Below, piece by piece: positions 24,295-35,965 of a stretch of DNA of 64,000 nt. Position 1 is the stretch's first letter, and the number at the start of each line of letters is the position of its first letter. The notes beneath the pieces were generated by a model. That model ran no database searches, was not told the DNA's origin, and saw nothing but the letters and a program-made list of their open reading frames with translations. The position numbers were made by a program, and so were the translations under genes. Origin of the DNA: Nocardioidaceae bacterium (GTDB lineage: Bacteria; Actinomycetota; Actinomycetes; Propionibacteriales; Nocardioidaceae); the NCBI GenBank assembly GCA_025980475.1, contig JAICXL010000001.1, positions 38,726 through 102,725 of the forward strand, in the 5' to 3' direction.

Positions 24295-25881
24295 TCATCC
24301 CGTGCTGACCGCGCGGACCGCCTCGGCGTCGATGGCGTCGCGGATCTGCTCGAGCACGTCGGCGGGGATCGCCGAGTCGACGGCCACCGCGACCAGTGCC
24401 CGGCCGCCCGGGGCGTCGCGGGCGACCTGCATGCCGGCGATGTTGATGCCGGCGTCCCCGAGGATGCGGCCGAGCGTGCCGACCATGCCCGGCCGGTCGG
24501 CATAGGTGAAGAATGCCAGGTGCTCTGTCGGCTCGATGTCGATCGGGAAGCCGTTCACCTCGACGAGTCGCTCGCGCTGGGCGAGGCCGACGAGGGTCCC
24601 GCTGACCGACACCCGGGAGCCGTCCGCGAGCGTTCCCCGCACGGTGACCAGGTTGCGGTGGTCGGGGCTGTCCGGCTCGGTGACGAGGCGTACGGCGATC
24701 CCGCGCTCGGCAGCCAGCAGCGGGGCGTTGACGTGGCTGACCTGCCCCTCGACCACATCGGTGAAGACGCCCTTGAGCGCAGCCAGCTCGAGCGCCTTGA
24801 CGTCGTAGGCCGTGATCTCCCCGCGGACCTCGACGTCGAGGCCCTGCGCCATCTCCCCGGCCACCGAGGTGAAGATGCGCCCGAGGCGCTCGGTCAGCGG
24901 GATGCCCGGACGGACGTCCTCGGCGATGGCGCCGCCCTGCACGTTGACCGCGTCGGGGACCAGCTCGCCGCGCAGCGCCAGCCGCACCGAGAGGGCGACT
25001 GCGAGCCCGGCCTTCTCCTGGGCCTCGACCGTCGAGGCGCCCAGATGAGGGGTGGCGACGACGTTCTCGAGCTGCAGCAGCGGATTGCCCGTGGCCGGCT
25101 CGACCGCGAAGACGTCCAGCCCGGCCGCGGCGATCCGGCCGGTCTTGAGGGCGTCGTACAAGGCGTCCTCGTCGACGATGCCGCCGCGGGCGGCGTTCAC
25201 CAGCACCAGTCCGGGCCTGGCGCGGGCGAGCTGCGCGGCCCCGATGAGGCCCACCGTCTCGGCCGTGCGGGGCAGGTGCACGGTCAGGAAGTCGGACTCC
25301 TCGATCAGCTCGTCGAGGCTGACCATCCGCACGCCCATCTGTGCGGCGCGACCGGCCTGGACGTAGGGATCGTGGGCCAGTGCGGTCATCCCGAAGGCCG
25401 CGAGCCGCTGGACCACCAGGATCCCGACCCTCCCGAGGCCGACCACCCCGATGGTCTTGCCGGCGAGCTCGACCCCGGTGAAGCGTGACCGCTCCCACTG
25501 CCCGCGCCGCAAGGCGTCGTGGGCCGCGCCGACGTGCCGGGCGGCGGCGATCATCAGCCCGATGCTCAGCTCTGCGGCGCTGACCACGTTGGCGCTGGGC
25601 GCGTTCACCACCAGCACTCCGGCTCTGGTGGCACTGCGCACGTCGATGTTGTCCAGCCCGACGCCGGCGCGGGCGACCACCTTCAGCCGGGGCGCGGCAG
25701 CCAGCAGCTCGGCATCCACCCGCGTCGCCGACCGGACGATGAGGGCCTCGGCATCATCGAGAAGGGCGCGCAGCCCGCTCCGGTCCGTCCCGTCGCAGCG
25801 GCGCACGTCGAACTCCGGCTCGAGCGCGGCCAGGGCGGCGGAGCTGAGCTCCTCGGCGATCAGCACGACGGGCTTGGTCAC
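24295..25881 (-). CDS. serA: D-3-phosphoglycerate dehydrogenase
   Basis: First enzyme of serine synthesis, NAD-dependent, 528 residues, the long actinobacterial form. The order is: substrate domain; NAD domain with VVGLGRVGILV; catalytic regions ARAGVGLDNID, NAARGGIVDEDAL and ATPHLGASTVEAQ; then an intervening (ASB) domain and a C-terminal ACT domain starting about residue 455 (EHLAFFTYADRPGMVGTLG), which binds serine for feedback. The GTG at 25881 has a GAGGAC ribosome site; a frame 12 codons longer exists. Confidence 0.95.
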   Translation of the reverse strand: MTKPVVLIAEELSSAALAALEPEFDVRRCDGTDRSGLRALLDDAEALIVRSATRVDAELLAAAPRLKVVARAGVGLDNIDVRSATRAGVLVVNAPSANVVSAAELSIGLMIAAARHVGAAHDALRRGQWERSRFTGVELAGKTIGVVGLGRVGILVVQRLAAFGMTALAHDPYVQAGRAAQMGVRMVSLDELIEESDFLTVHLPRTAETVGLIGAAQLARARPGLVLVNAARGGIVDEDALYDALKTGRIAAAGLDVFAVEPATGNPLLQLENVVATPHLGASTVEAQEKAGLAVALSVRLALRGELVPDAVNVQGGAIAEDVRPGIPLTERLGRIFTSVAGEMAQGLDVEVRGEITAYDVKALELAALKGVFTDVVEGQVSHVNAPLLAAERGIAVRLVTEPDSPDHRNLVTVRGTLADGSRVSVSGTLVGLAQRERLVEVNGFPIDIEPTEHLAFFTYADRPGMVGTLGRILGDAGINIAGMQVARDAPGGRALVAVAVDSAIPADVLEQIRDAIDAEAVRAVSTG

Positions 25882-25940
25882 AGCACTGTCCTCAGGTCGC
25901 TCGGTTTTCGGCTGCACGACGCTGTGCCCGGGCGCTCACC

Positions 25941-26438
25941 CTATCCGAGCGCCCTCGGCCGACGGGCGGACCCGGTGCTCCTGGGCTTGCGCACCGGCCA
26001 GAGGTACTCCAGGTCGTCGGGGACGTCCGGGAACAGCTGCCGGTAGTGGGTCGGGTCCTTCCGCACCAGGCTCGACTGGTGGCTGCGGTGGAACGCGGGG
26101 TCACCCAGCCACGCAGGCAGCGCCCCCACCTCGGCGAGCTCGGCCTGTGAGCGCACGCGTGGGATGCCTGCCTCCCCCAGCTCCGCGAGCAACGTCCCCG
26201 CGACGGTGTCGCCGAAGCCCAGTCCCGACCAGACCTCGCAGCAGGTCAGCGCGTAGCGACCCAGCGCCTCCTCGTGGCCGCGCCACATCAGCACCGCCGG
26301 GTGGTGTCGCCAGGCATAGGTCGGCACAGTCAGGCCGCGGAAGATCTGGAGACACTCGACGCGCTGCTTGCCGAGGCGACGCCGGTCCAGCGCTCGTGCG
26401 GAGCGCTCGAAGTCCGGATACGGCAGGAAGGTCTGCAC
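25941..26438 (-). CDS. MSMEG_6728-family protein (putative pyrimidine-dimer glycosylase relative)
   Basis: 165 residues from a GTG at 26438. The family mark at the N-terminus is VQTFLPYPDFERSARALDRR followed by RLGKQRVE; further on there is WRHHPAVLMWRGHEEALGRY and FHRSHQSSLVRKDPTHYRQLF. These resemble a family annotated as pyrimidine dimer DNA glycosylase/endonuclease V-like in databases, but the enzymatic role in actinobacteria is not established as far as I know. It starts 22 nt after the FrnE-like gene, same strand. Confidence 0.72.
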   Translation of the reverse strand: MQTFLPYPDFERSARALDRRRLGKQRVECLQIFRGLTVPTYAWRHHPAVLMWRGHEEALGRYALTCCEVWSGLGFGDTVAGTLLAELGEAGIPRVRSQAELAEVGALPAWLGDPAFHRSHQSSLVRKDPTHYRQLFPDVPDDLEYLWPVRKPRSTGSARRPRALG

Positions 26439-26460
26439 GGGCGTGGTCAGCGGTGACCGG

Positions 26461-27162
26461 TCAGAGCGCGCAACCGTCGGGACCGCAGGCGTCATCGGTC
26501 GCCCCGACCATGTCCAGCTGCGGGTGCGCGTCGGCCCAGGCGCGCTCGATGACCTCGGTGAAAACCTCGGTCGGCTGGGCGCCGGAGACGCCGTACTTGC
26601 GGTCGATCACGAAGAACGGCACGCCTGTGGCGCCGAAGGCCGCGGCCTGGCGGATGTCGGCCTCGACCGCGTCAGTGAACTCGTCACCGGCCAGGACCTC
26701 GGCGACGCGGTCACCGTCGAGGCCGACCTCGGTGGCCAGTCGGCGCAGCGTCTCGTGGTCGGCGACGTTCTCGGTCTGGACGAAGTAGGCCGCCAGCAGT
26801 GCCTCCTTCAGCTGCCCCTGCAGCCCGGGCCCGCCGGTCTCGAGGGCGAGGTGCAGCAACCGGTGGGCGTCGACCGTGCTGACCCGCAACGACTGGTGGT
26901 GCCGGAAGAGCAGGCCCTCCTCGGCAGCCACGGCCTCGACCCGGTCGACCAGCTGTCGGCCGGCGTCAGGTCCACCGCCGTACTTGCGGCCGAGCGCCTC
27001 CGCGACGGTCTCCGTGGGGACCGTGGGTGCGGACGGGTCCAGCTCGAAGGAGCGGTAGACGACCTCGACGGGGTGCGGGAAGGCGGCCAGCGCCCTCTCC
27101 AGGCGGCGCTTGCCGATGTAGCACCAGGGGCAGACGACGTCGGACCAGATCTCGATGCGCAT
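26461..27162 (-). CDS. FrnE-type DsbA family oxidoreductase
   Basis: 233-residue cytoplasmic thioredoxin-fold protein of the FrnE/2-hydroxychromene-2-carboxylate isomerase-like group. The active site C11-P-W-C14 stands in SDVVCPWCYIGKRRLE, and the cis-Pro loop is FGATGVPFFVIDRKYGVSGAQ. No signal peptide, so it probably acts in cytosolic thiol redox. The C-terminus has two more cysteines (DACGPDGCAL). A longer frame runs upstream through antisense of ilvC and is not real. Same strand as ilvC, 80 nt downstream of it. Confidence 0.88.
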   Translation of the reverse strand: MRIEIWSDVVCPWCYIGKRRLERALAAFPHPVEVVYRSFELDPSAPTVPTETVAEALGRKYGGGPDAGRQLVDRVEAVAAEEGLLFRHHQSLRVSTVDAHRLLHLALETGGPGLQGQLKEALLAAYFVQTENVADHETLRRLATEVGLDGDRVAEVLAGDEFTDAVEADIRQAAAFGATGVPFFVIDRKYGVSGAQPTEVFTEVIERAWADAHPQLDMVGATDDACGPDGCAL

Positions 27163-27242
27163 GCAGGCAGAACCACGCGCCGTCCCCTGGTGTTCCCTGC
27201 TTGACGATTCAACGACGCGGGGCTTCGGGGTGCCGGCCGGCT

Positions 27243-30663
<3,421 letters not shown>

Positions 30664-30694
30664 GACCTCATCCTCGGATCCTGTCCAGCCCAAC

Positions 30695-30728
30695 AAAAAA
30701 CCCCTCGAGCCAACGGGCTGGCGAGGGG
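30695..30728 (-). terminator. Attenuator terminator upstream of ilvB
   Basis: On the minus strand CCCCTCG pairs with CGAGGGG, extended by CCAG/TTGG around CCCG, and is followed by six T residues. It lies between the leader peptide and the ilvB start. An upstream TTGAGC at 30754-30759 could pair with GCTCGA of the 3' arm as antiterminator. Confidence 0.82.
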
Positions 30729-30767
30729 ATCGACGCGTGTGCTTCGGCGGTTGTGCTCAACCGTCCG

Positions 30768-30809
30768 TCAGCGAACGCGTCGCGTGCGTACGAGAATCTC
30801 AAAACGCAT
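30768..30809 (-). CDS. ilvB leader peptide with Ile-Leu-Val codons
   Basis: A 13-codon frame, ATG to TGA, encodes MRFEILVRTRRVR. Consecutive Ile, Leu and Val codons (ATT CTC GTA) plus a later Val read all three end products of the pathway, and a terminator follows 39 nt downstream. This is the classical ilvB leader layout. CATGCT lies 6 nt before the ATG, so the leader mRNA is probably leaderless. Confidence 0.85.
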   Translation of the reverse strand: MRFEILVRTRRVR

Positions 30810-30884
30810 GGCCCAAGCATGCATCTCTCTCGCGCCGGGCGCCAACTCAGTCTCTCACGCGTCTCAGGATCCGGAACGGCGGTC

Positions 30885-31142
30885 TCAGCCCGCGACTTTG
30901 TCGATCTGCTGGGCCAGCGCGACGTCGCGCTCGGTGACCCCGCCGACGTCGTGGCTGGACAGGTGCACGGCGACCCGCCCCCAGCCGAGCTCGAGATCCG
31001 GGTGGTGGTTGGCCTTCTCGGCCAGCTCGCCGATGCGGTTGACCAGCGCCAGGGCACTCGCGAAGTCGTCGGTGGTGAAGGTGCGGTGCAGCCCGTTGTC
31101 GGACCGCTCCCAGCCCTCGGGCGTCTGCGGTGTCTCGCTCAT
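30885..31142 (-). CDS. Pterin-4a-carbinolamine dehydratase family protein
   Basis: 85 residues. The PCD motif is ANHHPDLELGWGRVAVHLSSH followed by GGVTERDVALAQQID, with the paired histidines that handle 4a-hydroxytetrahydrobiopterin. The usual partner, phenylalanine hydroxylase, is not in the window, and actinobacterial PCD-like proteins may instead serve other pterin roles. The start is ATG with TAGGTT 7 nt upstream. Three nucleotides separate its start from the stop of the acetyltransferase gene. Confidence 0.88.
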   Translation of the reverse strand: MSETPQTPEGWERSDNGLHRTFTTDDFASALALVNRIGELAEKANHHPDLELGWGRVAVHLSSHDVGGVTERDVALAQQIDKVAG

Positions 31143-31144
31143 GC

Positions 31145-31852
31145 TCACGAACCTACGCCGCCGGCACGCGCGCGCAAGGGCGCGCGCTGGCGACCCCCGA
31201 CGTCGAAGTTCGCCGGATCCAGCCAGGCCGCGTACGACGACCGCAGCCGCGGCCACTCCGCGTCGGTGACCGAGAACCAGTCGGTGTCACGGTTGCGGCC
31301 CTTGTAGACGATGGCGTTGCGGAACCGGCCCTCGTAGCTGAAGCCGAGGCGCAGCGCGGCGGTGCGTGACGGCTCGTTGAGCGAGTCGCACTTCCACTCG
31401 TAGCGCCGGTAGCCGAGGTCGGCGAAGACGTGGCGCATCAGCAGGAACGCCGCCTCGGTCGCCGCGGTGGTGCGCTGCAGGCGCTGCCCCAGGGCGATGT
31501 TGCCGACCTCGACCGTGCCGTGCTGCGGGTCGTTGCGCATCAGGCACTCGTGGCCGAGCGCGGTCCCGTCGACGACCACAGCCATCGCGGCGAGGCCCGG
31601 GTCGGCGACCACCGAGGCGAGGTAGCCGTCGAAGGAGCCGCGGTCCTCGAACGGACCGGAGAAGAGGTAGGTCCACAGCTGCGGCGACGAGTCCTCGACA
31701 AGGGCACGGAAGAGGTCGTCGGCGTGCGCCATCGTCAACGGCTCGAGCCGCACCGTGCGACCGGTCAGCGTGGCGGGCCCGGTCGGCTTCCGCGGCGACC
31801 AGCCCGGCACCGGCTCGCCGACCGGCTGCCCGTGCTGGTTGGTGCGGGTCAC
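31145..31852 (-). CDS. GNAT-family N-acetyltransferase
   Basis: 235 residues resembling the RimJ/RimL-like branch that acetylates protein N-termini or small amines. Visible marks are TLTGRTVRLEPLTMAHADDLF, EVGNIALGQRLQRTTAATEAA (acetyl-CoA loop region) and FADLGYRRYEWKCDSLNEPSR with GFSYEGRFRNAIVYKGRNRDT. Substrate unknown. The GTG at 31852 overlaps the stop of the VOC gene by 4 nt. Confidence 0.87.
   Translation of the reverse strand: MTRTNQHGQPVGEPVPGWSPRKPTGPATLTGRTVRLEPLTMAHADDLFRALVEDSSPQLWTYLFSGPFEDRGSFDGYLASVVADPGLAAMAVVVDGTALGHECLMRNDPQHGTVEVGNIALGQRLQRTTAATEAAFLLMRHVFADLGYRRYEWKCDSLNEPSRTAALRLGFSYEGRFRNAIVYKGRNRDTDWFSVTDAEWPRLRSSYAAWLDPANFDVGGRQRAPLRARAGGVGS
31150..31155 (-). promoter_or_regulatory. 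-10 element TAGGTT for the PCD gene
   Basis: TAGGTT on the minus strand, 7 nt before the PCD ATG and inside the 3' end of the acetyltransferase gene. Confidence 0.5.
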
Positions 31853-32141
31853 GGCAGCACGACCTGCCCGATCGGACCGGGGTTGAAGGCGATCTCCCAC
31901 CGGATGCCGTCGGGGTCGGCGAAGTAGCCGGTGTAGCCGCCCCGCTCACGCTCGGTCGCCGAGGTGACCTCGGCGCCGGACTCGGCCCACAGGGACAGCA
32001 CCAGGTGCTCGCCCGCGCGGAACATCAGCACCTCACCGGGCACGTCGACGCCCGGGGTCCAGTCCAGGCCGTCGACGTAGAAGCGGCGGGTGCGTCGAGG
32101 TCGCGCACGGTGAGCGTGACGAAGCTGATCCTCTGGTCCAT
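31849..32141 (-). pseudogene. VOC-fold (glyoxalase-like) protein with one frameshift
   Basis: From the ATG at 32141 the first frame reads MDQRISFVTLTVRDLDAP, a normal VOC start. Near 32087-32096 one base is missing: the family sequence continues in another frame as RFYVDGLDWTPGVDVPGEVL, then MFRAGEHLVLSLW and GYFADPDGIRWEIAFNPG, ending at 31849. With one base restored the protein would be about 97 residues. It lies in an otherwise intact operon (ilvD, VOC, acetyltransferase), so a sequencing error is as likely as real decay. Confidence 0.78.
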
Positions 32142-32154
32142 GCTCGTGGGCTGG

Positions 32155-33846
32155 TCAGCCGCAGACGGCCCCGTGCGCGGCGGACTGGACGACCTTGGCG
32201 TACTTGCCGAGCACGCCCCGCGTGAACTTCGGCGGGTTCGGCTGCCAGCCCCGCCTGCGCGACTCGAGCTCCGCCTCGTCGACGTGCAGCTCGAGGGTGC
32301 GGTTGGGGATGTCGAGCGTGACCTCGTCGCCGTCGCGGACGAACGCGATCGGGCCGCCGTGCGACGCCTCCGGGGCGACGTGGCCGATGCACGGGCCGGT
32401 GGTGCCGCCGGAGAAGCGGCCGTCGGTGACCAGCAGGACGTCCTTGCCGAGGCCGGCGCCCTTGATCGCGCCGGTGATCGCCAGCATCTCGCGCATGCCG
32501 GGGCCGCCCGCGGGCCCCTCGTAGCGGATGATCACCGCGTCGCCGGCCTTGATCTCGCCAGCGGCCAGCGCGTCCAGGGCCGCGCGTTCCCGGTCGAAGA
32601 CCCGGGCGGTCGCGGTGACCACCTCCTCGTCGAAGCCGGCGCTCTTGATCACCGCGCCCTCCGGGGCCAAGGTGCCCTTCAGGATGGTCAGTCCGCCGCT
32701 GCGGTGGATCGGTTGCGCCAGCGAGTGGATCACCTCGCCGTCGGTGCCCGCGGGAGCGAGGTCCTCGAGGTTCTCCGCGAGGGTCCTCCCGGTGACCGTG
32801 AGCGCGTCGCCGTGCATCAGCCCGGCCTCGAGCAGTGCCTTCATCACCACCGGGATCCCGCCGATCCGGTCGACGTCGGTCATCACGTAGCGGCCGAAGG
32901 GCTTCAGGTCGGCCAGGTGCGGCACCTTGTCGCCGATCCGGTTGAAGTCGTCCAGGGTCAGGTCGACGTCGGCCTCGCGGGCGATCGCCAGCAGGTGCAG
33001 GACGGCGTTGGTCGAGCCGCCCAGCGCCATCACGACCGCGATGGCGTTCTCGAAGGCGTCCATGGTCATCACCTGCCGCGCGGTGATGCCCTCGCGCAGC
33101 ATCTGCACGACCGCCTCGCCGGAGCGGTGCGCGAACCCGTCGCGGCGCCGGTCGACGGCCGGCGGCGCGGCCGAGCCGGGCAGCGACATCCCGAGGGCCT
33201 CGCCGACCGAGGCCATCGTGTTGGCCGTGTACATCCCGCCGCAGGCGCCCTCACCCGGGCAGATCGCGCGCTCGATCCGGTCGACCTCGGAGCGACTGAT
33301 CTTGCCGGCCAGGCAGGCACCCACCGCCTCGAAGGCGTCGATGATCGTGACGTCCTTGCCGTCGACCTGGCCGGGCATGGTCGACCCCGCATAGAGGAAC
33401 ACCGAGGCGAGGTCGAGCCGGGCGGCTGCCATCAGCATGCCGGGCAGCGACTTGTCGCACCCCGCCAGCAGCACCGAGCCGTCGAGCCGCTCGGCCATCA
33501 TGACGGTCTCCACCGAGTCGGCGATCACCTCGCGCGAGACCAGCGAGAAGTGCATCCCGTCGTGGCCCATGGAGATGCCGTCCGAGACCGAGATCGTGCC
33601 GAACTCCAGCGGATAGCCGCCGGCCGCGTGCACGCCGTTCTTCACGGCCTTGGCAAGCCGGTCGAGCGACAGGTTGCAGGGAGTGATCTCGTTCCAGCTG
33701 GAGGCGACGCCGATCTGCGGCTTGGCGAAGTCCTCGTCGCCCATCCCGACCGCGCGGAGCATCCCCCGCGAGGCGGTCTTCTCGAGCCCGTCGGTGACCT
33801 CCCGGCTGCGCGGCTTGAGGTCTCGCTGTTCGTGCGCGTGCGTCAT
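32155..33846 (-). CDS. ilvD: Dihydroxy-acid dehydratase
   Basis: Iron-sulfur dehydratase of Ile and Val synthesis, 563 residues. Cluster cysteines are in [26 protein letters not shown] and [16 protein letters not shown]; the catalytic region has [16 protein letters not shown] and [21 protein letters not shown]. It is not in the ilvBNC operon but leads its own unit with the VOC and acetyltransferase genes. TAGCAT lies 8 nt before the ATG. Divergent from the P-loop kinase. Confidence 0.97.
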   Translation of the reverse strand: MTHAHEQRDLKPRSREVTDGLEKTASRGMLRAVGMGDEDFAKPQIGVASSWNEITPCNLSLDRLAKAVKNGVHAAGGYPLEFGTISVSDGISMGHDGMHFSLVSREVIADSVETVMMAERLDGSVLLAGCDKSLPGMLMAAARLDLASVFLYAGSTMPGQVDGKDVTIIDAFEAVGACLAGKISRSEVDRIERAICPGEGACGGMYTANTMASVGEALGMSLPGSAAPPAVDRRRDGFAHRSGEAVVQMLREGITARQVMTMDAFENAIAVVMALGGSTNAVLHLLAIAREADVDLTLDDFNRIGDKVPHLADLKPFGRYVMTDVDRIGGIPVVMKALLEAGLMHGDALTVTGRTLAENLEDLAPAGTDGEVIHSLAQPIHRSGGLTILKGTLAPEGAVIKSAGFDEEVVTATARVFDRERAALDALAAGEIKAGDAVIIRYEGPAGGPGMREMLAITGAIKGAGLGKDVLLVTDGRFSGGTTGPCIGHVAPEASHGGPIAFVRDGDEVTLDIPNRTLELHVDEAELESRRRGWQPNPPKFTRGVLGKYAKVVQSAAHGAVCG

Positions 33847-33869
33847 GGGGCCGGATGCTACGCCGGGCC

Positions 33870-33875
33870 TAGGGT
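33870..33875 (+). promoter_or_regulatory. -10 element TAGGGT for the P-loop kinase gene
   Basis: TAGGGT followed by 6 nt and the GTG at 33882; it decides the start and implies a leaderless mRNA. Confidence 0.6.
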
Positions 33876-33881
33876 GCCCTC

Positions 33882-34436
33882 GTGCGCAGGATCATCGGCA
33901 TCACGGGCCCGCCGGGGGTCGGCAAGTCCACCTTCGCCAAGCGGCTGGCCGCGGAGGGGGGCGGCGTCCAGCTGCCGATGGACGGCTTCCACCTGGCCGA
34001 CGCGACGCTGCGACGGCTGGGCCTGCTGGACCGCAAGGGCGCGCCGGAGACCTTCGACGCCTGGGGGTACGCCGCCCTGCTCGCGCGGCTGCGCGGCGAA
34101 CCGCCGGAGGTCGTCTATGCACCGGGTTTCGAGCGCGGCCTCGAGCAGCCGGTCGCGGGGGTGGTCGCCGTGCCTCCGGACGTCGGGCTGGTCGTCACCG
34201 AGGGCAACTACCTGCTCGTGGACCTGCCCGAGTGGCGCGCGGTCAGGGCGCGGCTCGACGAGGTCTGGTTCCTGCGCTGCGACGAGGAGGTACGACGCTC
34301 CCGGCTGGTCGCACGCCACATCGCGTTCGGCAAGACGCCCGAGGACGCCGAGAGGTGGGTGGCGCGCGTCGACGACACCAACGCCGCGCTGGTCGCCGCG
34401 ACGGCCGGCCGAGCCGACCGGATCATCGAGGTGTGA
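33882..34436 (+). CDS. P-loop nucleoside/nucleotide kinase-like protein
   Basis: 184 residues. The Walker A is [18 protein letters not shown] at the N-terminus; [17 protein letters not shown] and [18 protein letters not shown] resemble the uridine kinase/PanK-like fold, including fructose-transport kinases (FrcK). The lid region has [22 protein letters not shown]. The substrate (nucleoside, sugar or other) cannot be fixed by eye. Divergent from ilvD, 35 nt apart. Confidence 0.82.
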   Translation: MRRIIGITGPPGVGKSTFAKRLAAEGGGVQLPMDGFHLADATLRRLGLLDRKGAPETFDAWGYAALLARLRGEPPEVVYAPGFERGLEQPVAGVVAVPPDVGLVVTEGNYLLVDLPEWRAVRARLDEVWFLRCDEEVRRSRLVARHIAFGKTPEDAERWVARVDDTNAALVAATAGRADRIIEV

Positions 34437-34465
34437 CGCGCCGGTGACGGCCGGGGTGCTGTCCA

Positions 34466-34477
34466 TACCGGCCGGTA
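34466..34477. promoter_or_regulatory. 12-bp palindrome upstream of the MHS transporter
   Basis: TACCGGCCGGTA is a perfect palindrome 94 nt before the transporter ATG, followed closely by CATATT, which could be a -10 element. It may be a regulator site for the transporter; the regulator is unknown. Confidence 0.4.
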
Positions 34478-34570
34478 ACCAGTACCCATATTTGTGATGG
34501 AGGCTCTCGGGGAGTCTCACGGGGGATCTCGGCACCCGCGGCCTCGGGTCGCGGGAGAAGGGTGCACACG

Positions 34571-35932
34571 ATGACACTCGACCCACACGGCGCGGCCGGC
34601 GCGCAGACTGCGACCGGCACCGCCGAACACCGCCGTCAGGTCCGCAAGGCGGCCCTGGCCAGCACCGTCGGCACCACCATCGAGTGGTACGACTACTTCC
34701 TCTACGGAACCGCCTCGGCGCTGGTCTTCCCCAGCGTCTTCTTCCCGCACCAGTCCCACTACGTCGGGCAGCTCGAGTCGTTCGCGACCTACTTCGTCGG
34801 GTTCGCCGCCCGGCCGATCGGTGCGGCGATCTTCGGGCACTGGGGCGACCGGATCGGCCGCAAGACCACGCTGATCGTCACCCTGCTGATGATGGGGATC
34901 TCCACCACCCTGATCGGCGTGCTGCCCGGCGCCCATTCGTGGGGGGTGGTGGCACCCATCGTGCTGATCCTGCTGCGCATCCTGCAGGGCATCGCCGTCG
35001 GCGGCGAGTGGAGCGGCTCGGTGCTGCTGTCGATGGAGTGGGGTGACCAGAAACGGCGCGGCCTGATGGGCAGCTTCCCGCAGCTCGGTGTGGCCACCGG
35101 CCTGATCCTGGGCACCGGCTTCCTGACGATCATGAGCAGCTCGACCTCCGATGCGGCGTTCACGTCGTGGGGCTGGCGGGTCCCGTTCCTGTGCAGCCTC
35201 GTGCTGGTTGCGATCGGCCTCTACATCCGGCTGCAGATCCTCGAGACACCGATGTTCGCCAAGGCGCTGAAGGAGAAGCGCATCCAGCGCACCCCGGTGA
35301 TCGAGGTGATCAAGCGGCACCCGAAGGAGATCGTGCTCTCCGCGCTGGTGCGGATGTCGGAGCAGATGCCGTTCTACGTCGTGACCGCCTTCGTGCTCTC
35401 CTACCTGACCGACGACACCCACGGCTACTCGAAGAACTTCGCGCTGATCGGCACGCTGGTCGCCGCCGGGGTTGAGTTCGTGCTGATCCCCTACTTCGGC
35501 AACTTGTCAGACACCTTCGGCCGCAAGAAGCTCTACATGATCGGCGCGGCGGTCACCGGGGTCTGGGGCTTCGCCTACTTCGCGATGCTCGACAGCGGAC
35601 TGAAGTGGCTGGTGTTCGTCGCGCTGTGCCTCGGGCTGATCCCGCACGCGATGCAGTACGCGCCGCAGGCGTCGCTGATCGCGGAGTCGTTCCCGACCTC
35701 GCTGCGCTACGGCGGTGCGGGCCTGGGCTACCAGCTCGCCTCCGTCGTGGCCGGCGGCCCGGCGGCACTGGTCGCGACGTGGCTGATCCACACCTTCGAC
35801 ACCGGCTACGCGGTTGCGGTCTACATGCTCATCTCCGCCGGGATCACACTCGCCGCCTGTGCCGCACTGAAGGACTACAGCAGGTCGGACATCGCCGACG
35901 ACGCGACCTACGCGCGAGAGGCTCGCGCGTAG
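34571..35932 (+). CDS. MHS-family metabolite:H+ symporter (MFS)
   Basis: Twelve-helix MFS permease of 453 residues in the metabolite:H+ symporter family (ShiA, KgtP, ProP relatives). Marks: TTIEWYDYFLYGTASALVF in the first helix, the loop-2 motif GHWGDRIGRKTTL, LLRILQGIAVGGEWSGSVLL and the loop-8 motif FGNLSDTFGRKKLY. Likely substrates are organic acids or betaines, not decidable by eye. The ATG at 34571 with GGAGAAGG upstream was chosen over the GTG at 34562. Confidence 0.92.
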   Translation: MTLDPHGAAGAQTATGTAEHRRQVRKAALASTVGTTIEWYDYFLYGTASALVFPSVFFPHQSHYVGQLESFATYFVGFAARPIGAAIFGHWGDRIGRKTTLIVTLLMMGISTTLIGVLPGAHSWGVVAPIVLILLRILQGIAVGGEWSGSVLLSMEWGDQKRRGLMGSFPQLGVATGLILGTGFLTIMSSSTSDAAFTSWGWRVPFLCSLVLVAIGLYIRLQILETPMFAKALKEKRIQRTPVIEVIKRHPKEIVLSALVRMSEQMPFYVVTAFVLSYLTDDTHGYSKNFALIGTLVAAGVEFVLIPYFGNLSDTFGRKKLYMIGAAVTGVWGFAYFAMLDSGLKWLVFVALCLGLIPHAMQYAPQASLIAESFPTSLRYGGAGLGYQLASVVAGGPAALVATWLIHTFDTGYAVAVYMLISAGITLAACAALKDYSRSDIADDATYAREARA

Positions 35933-35965
35933 GTAGCGAGGGGGGCGCCGGCGACCCGCGGAACC

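Noticed and set aside
32005..34497. Plus-strand open frame of 830 codons
   Set aside because: It is antisense to ilvD and runs into other genes; no recognisable domain.
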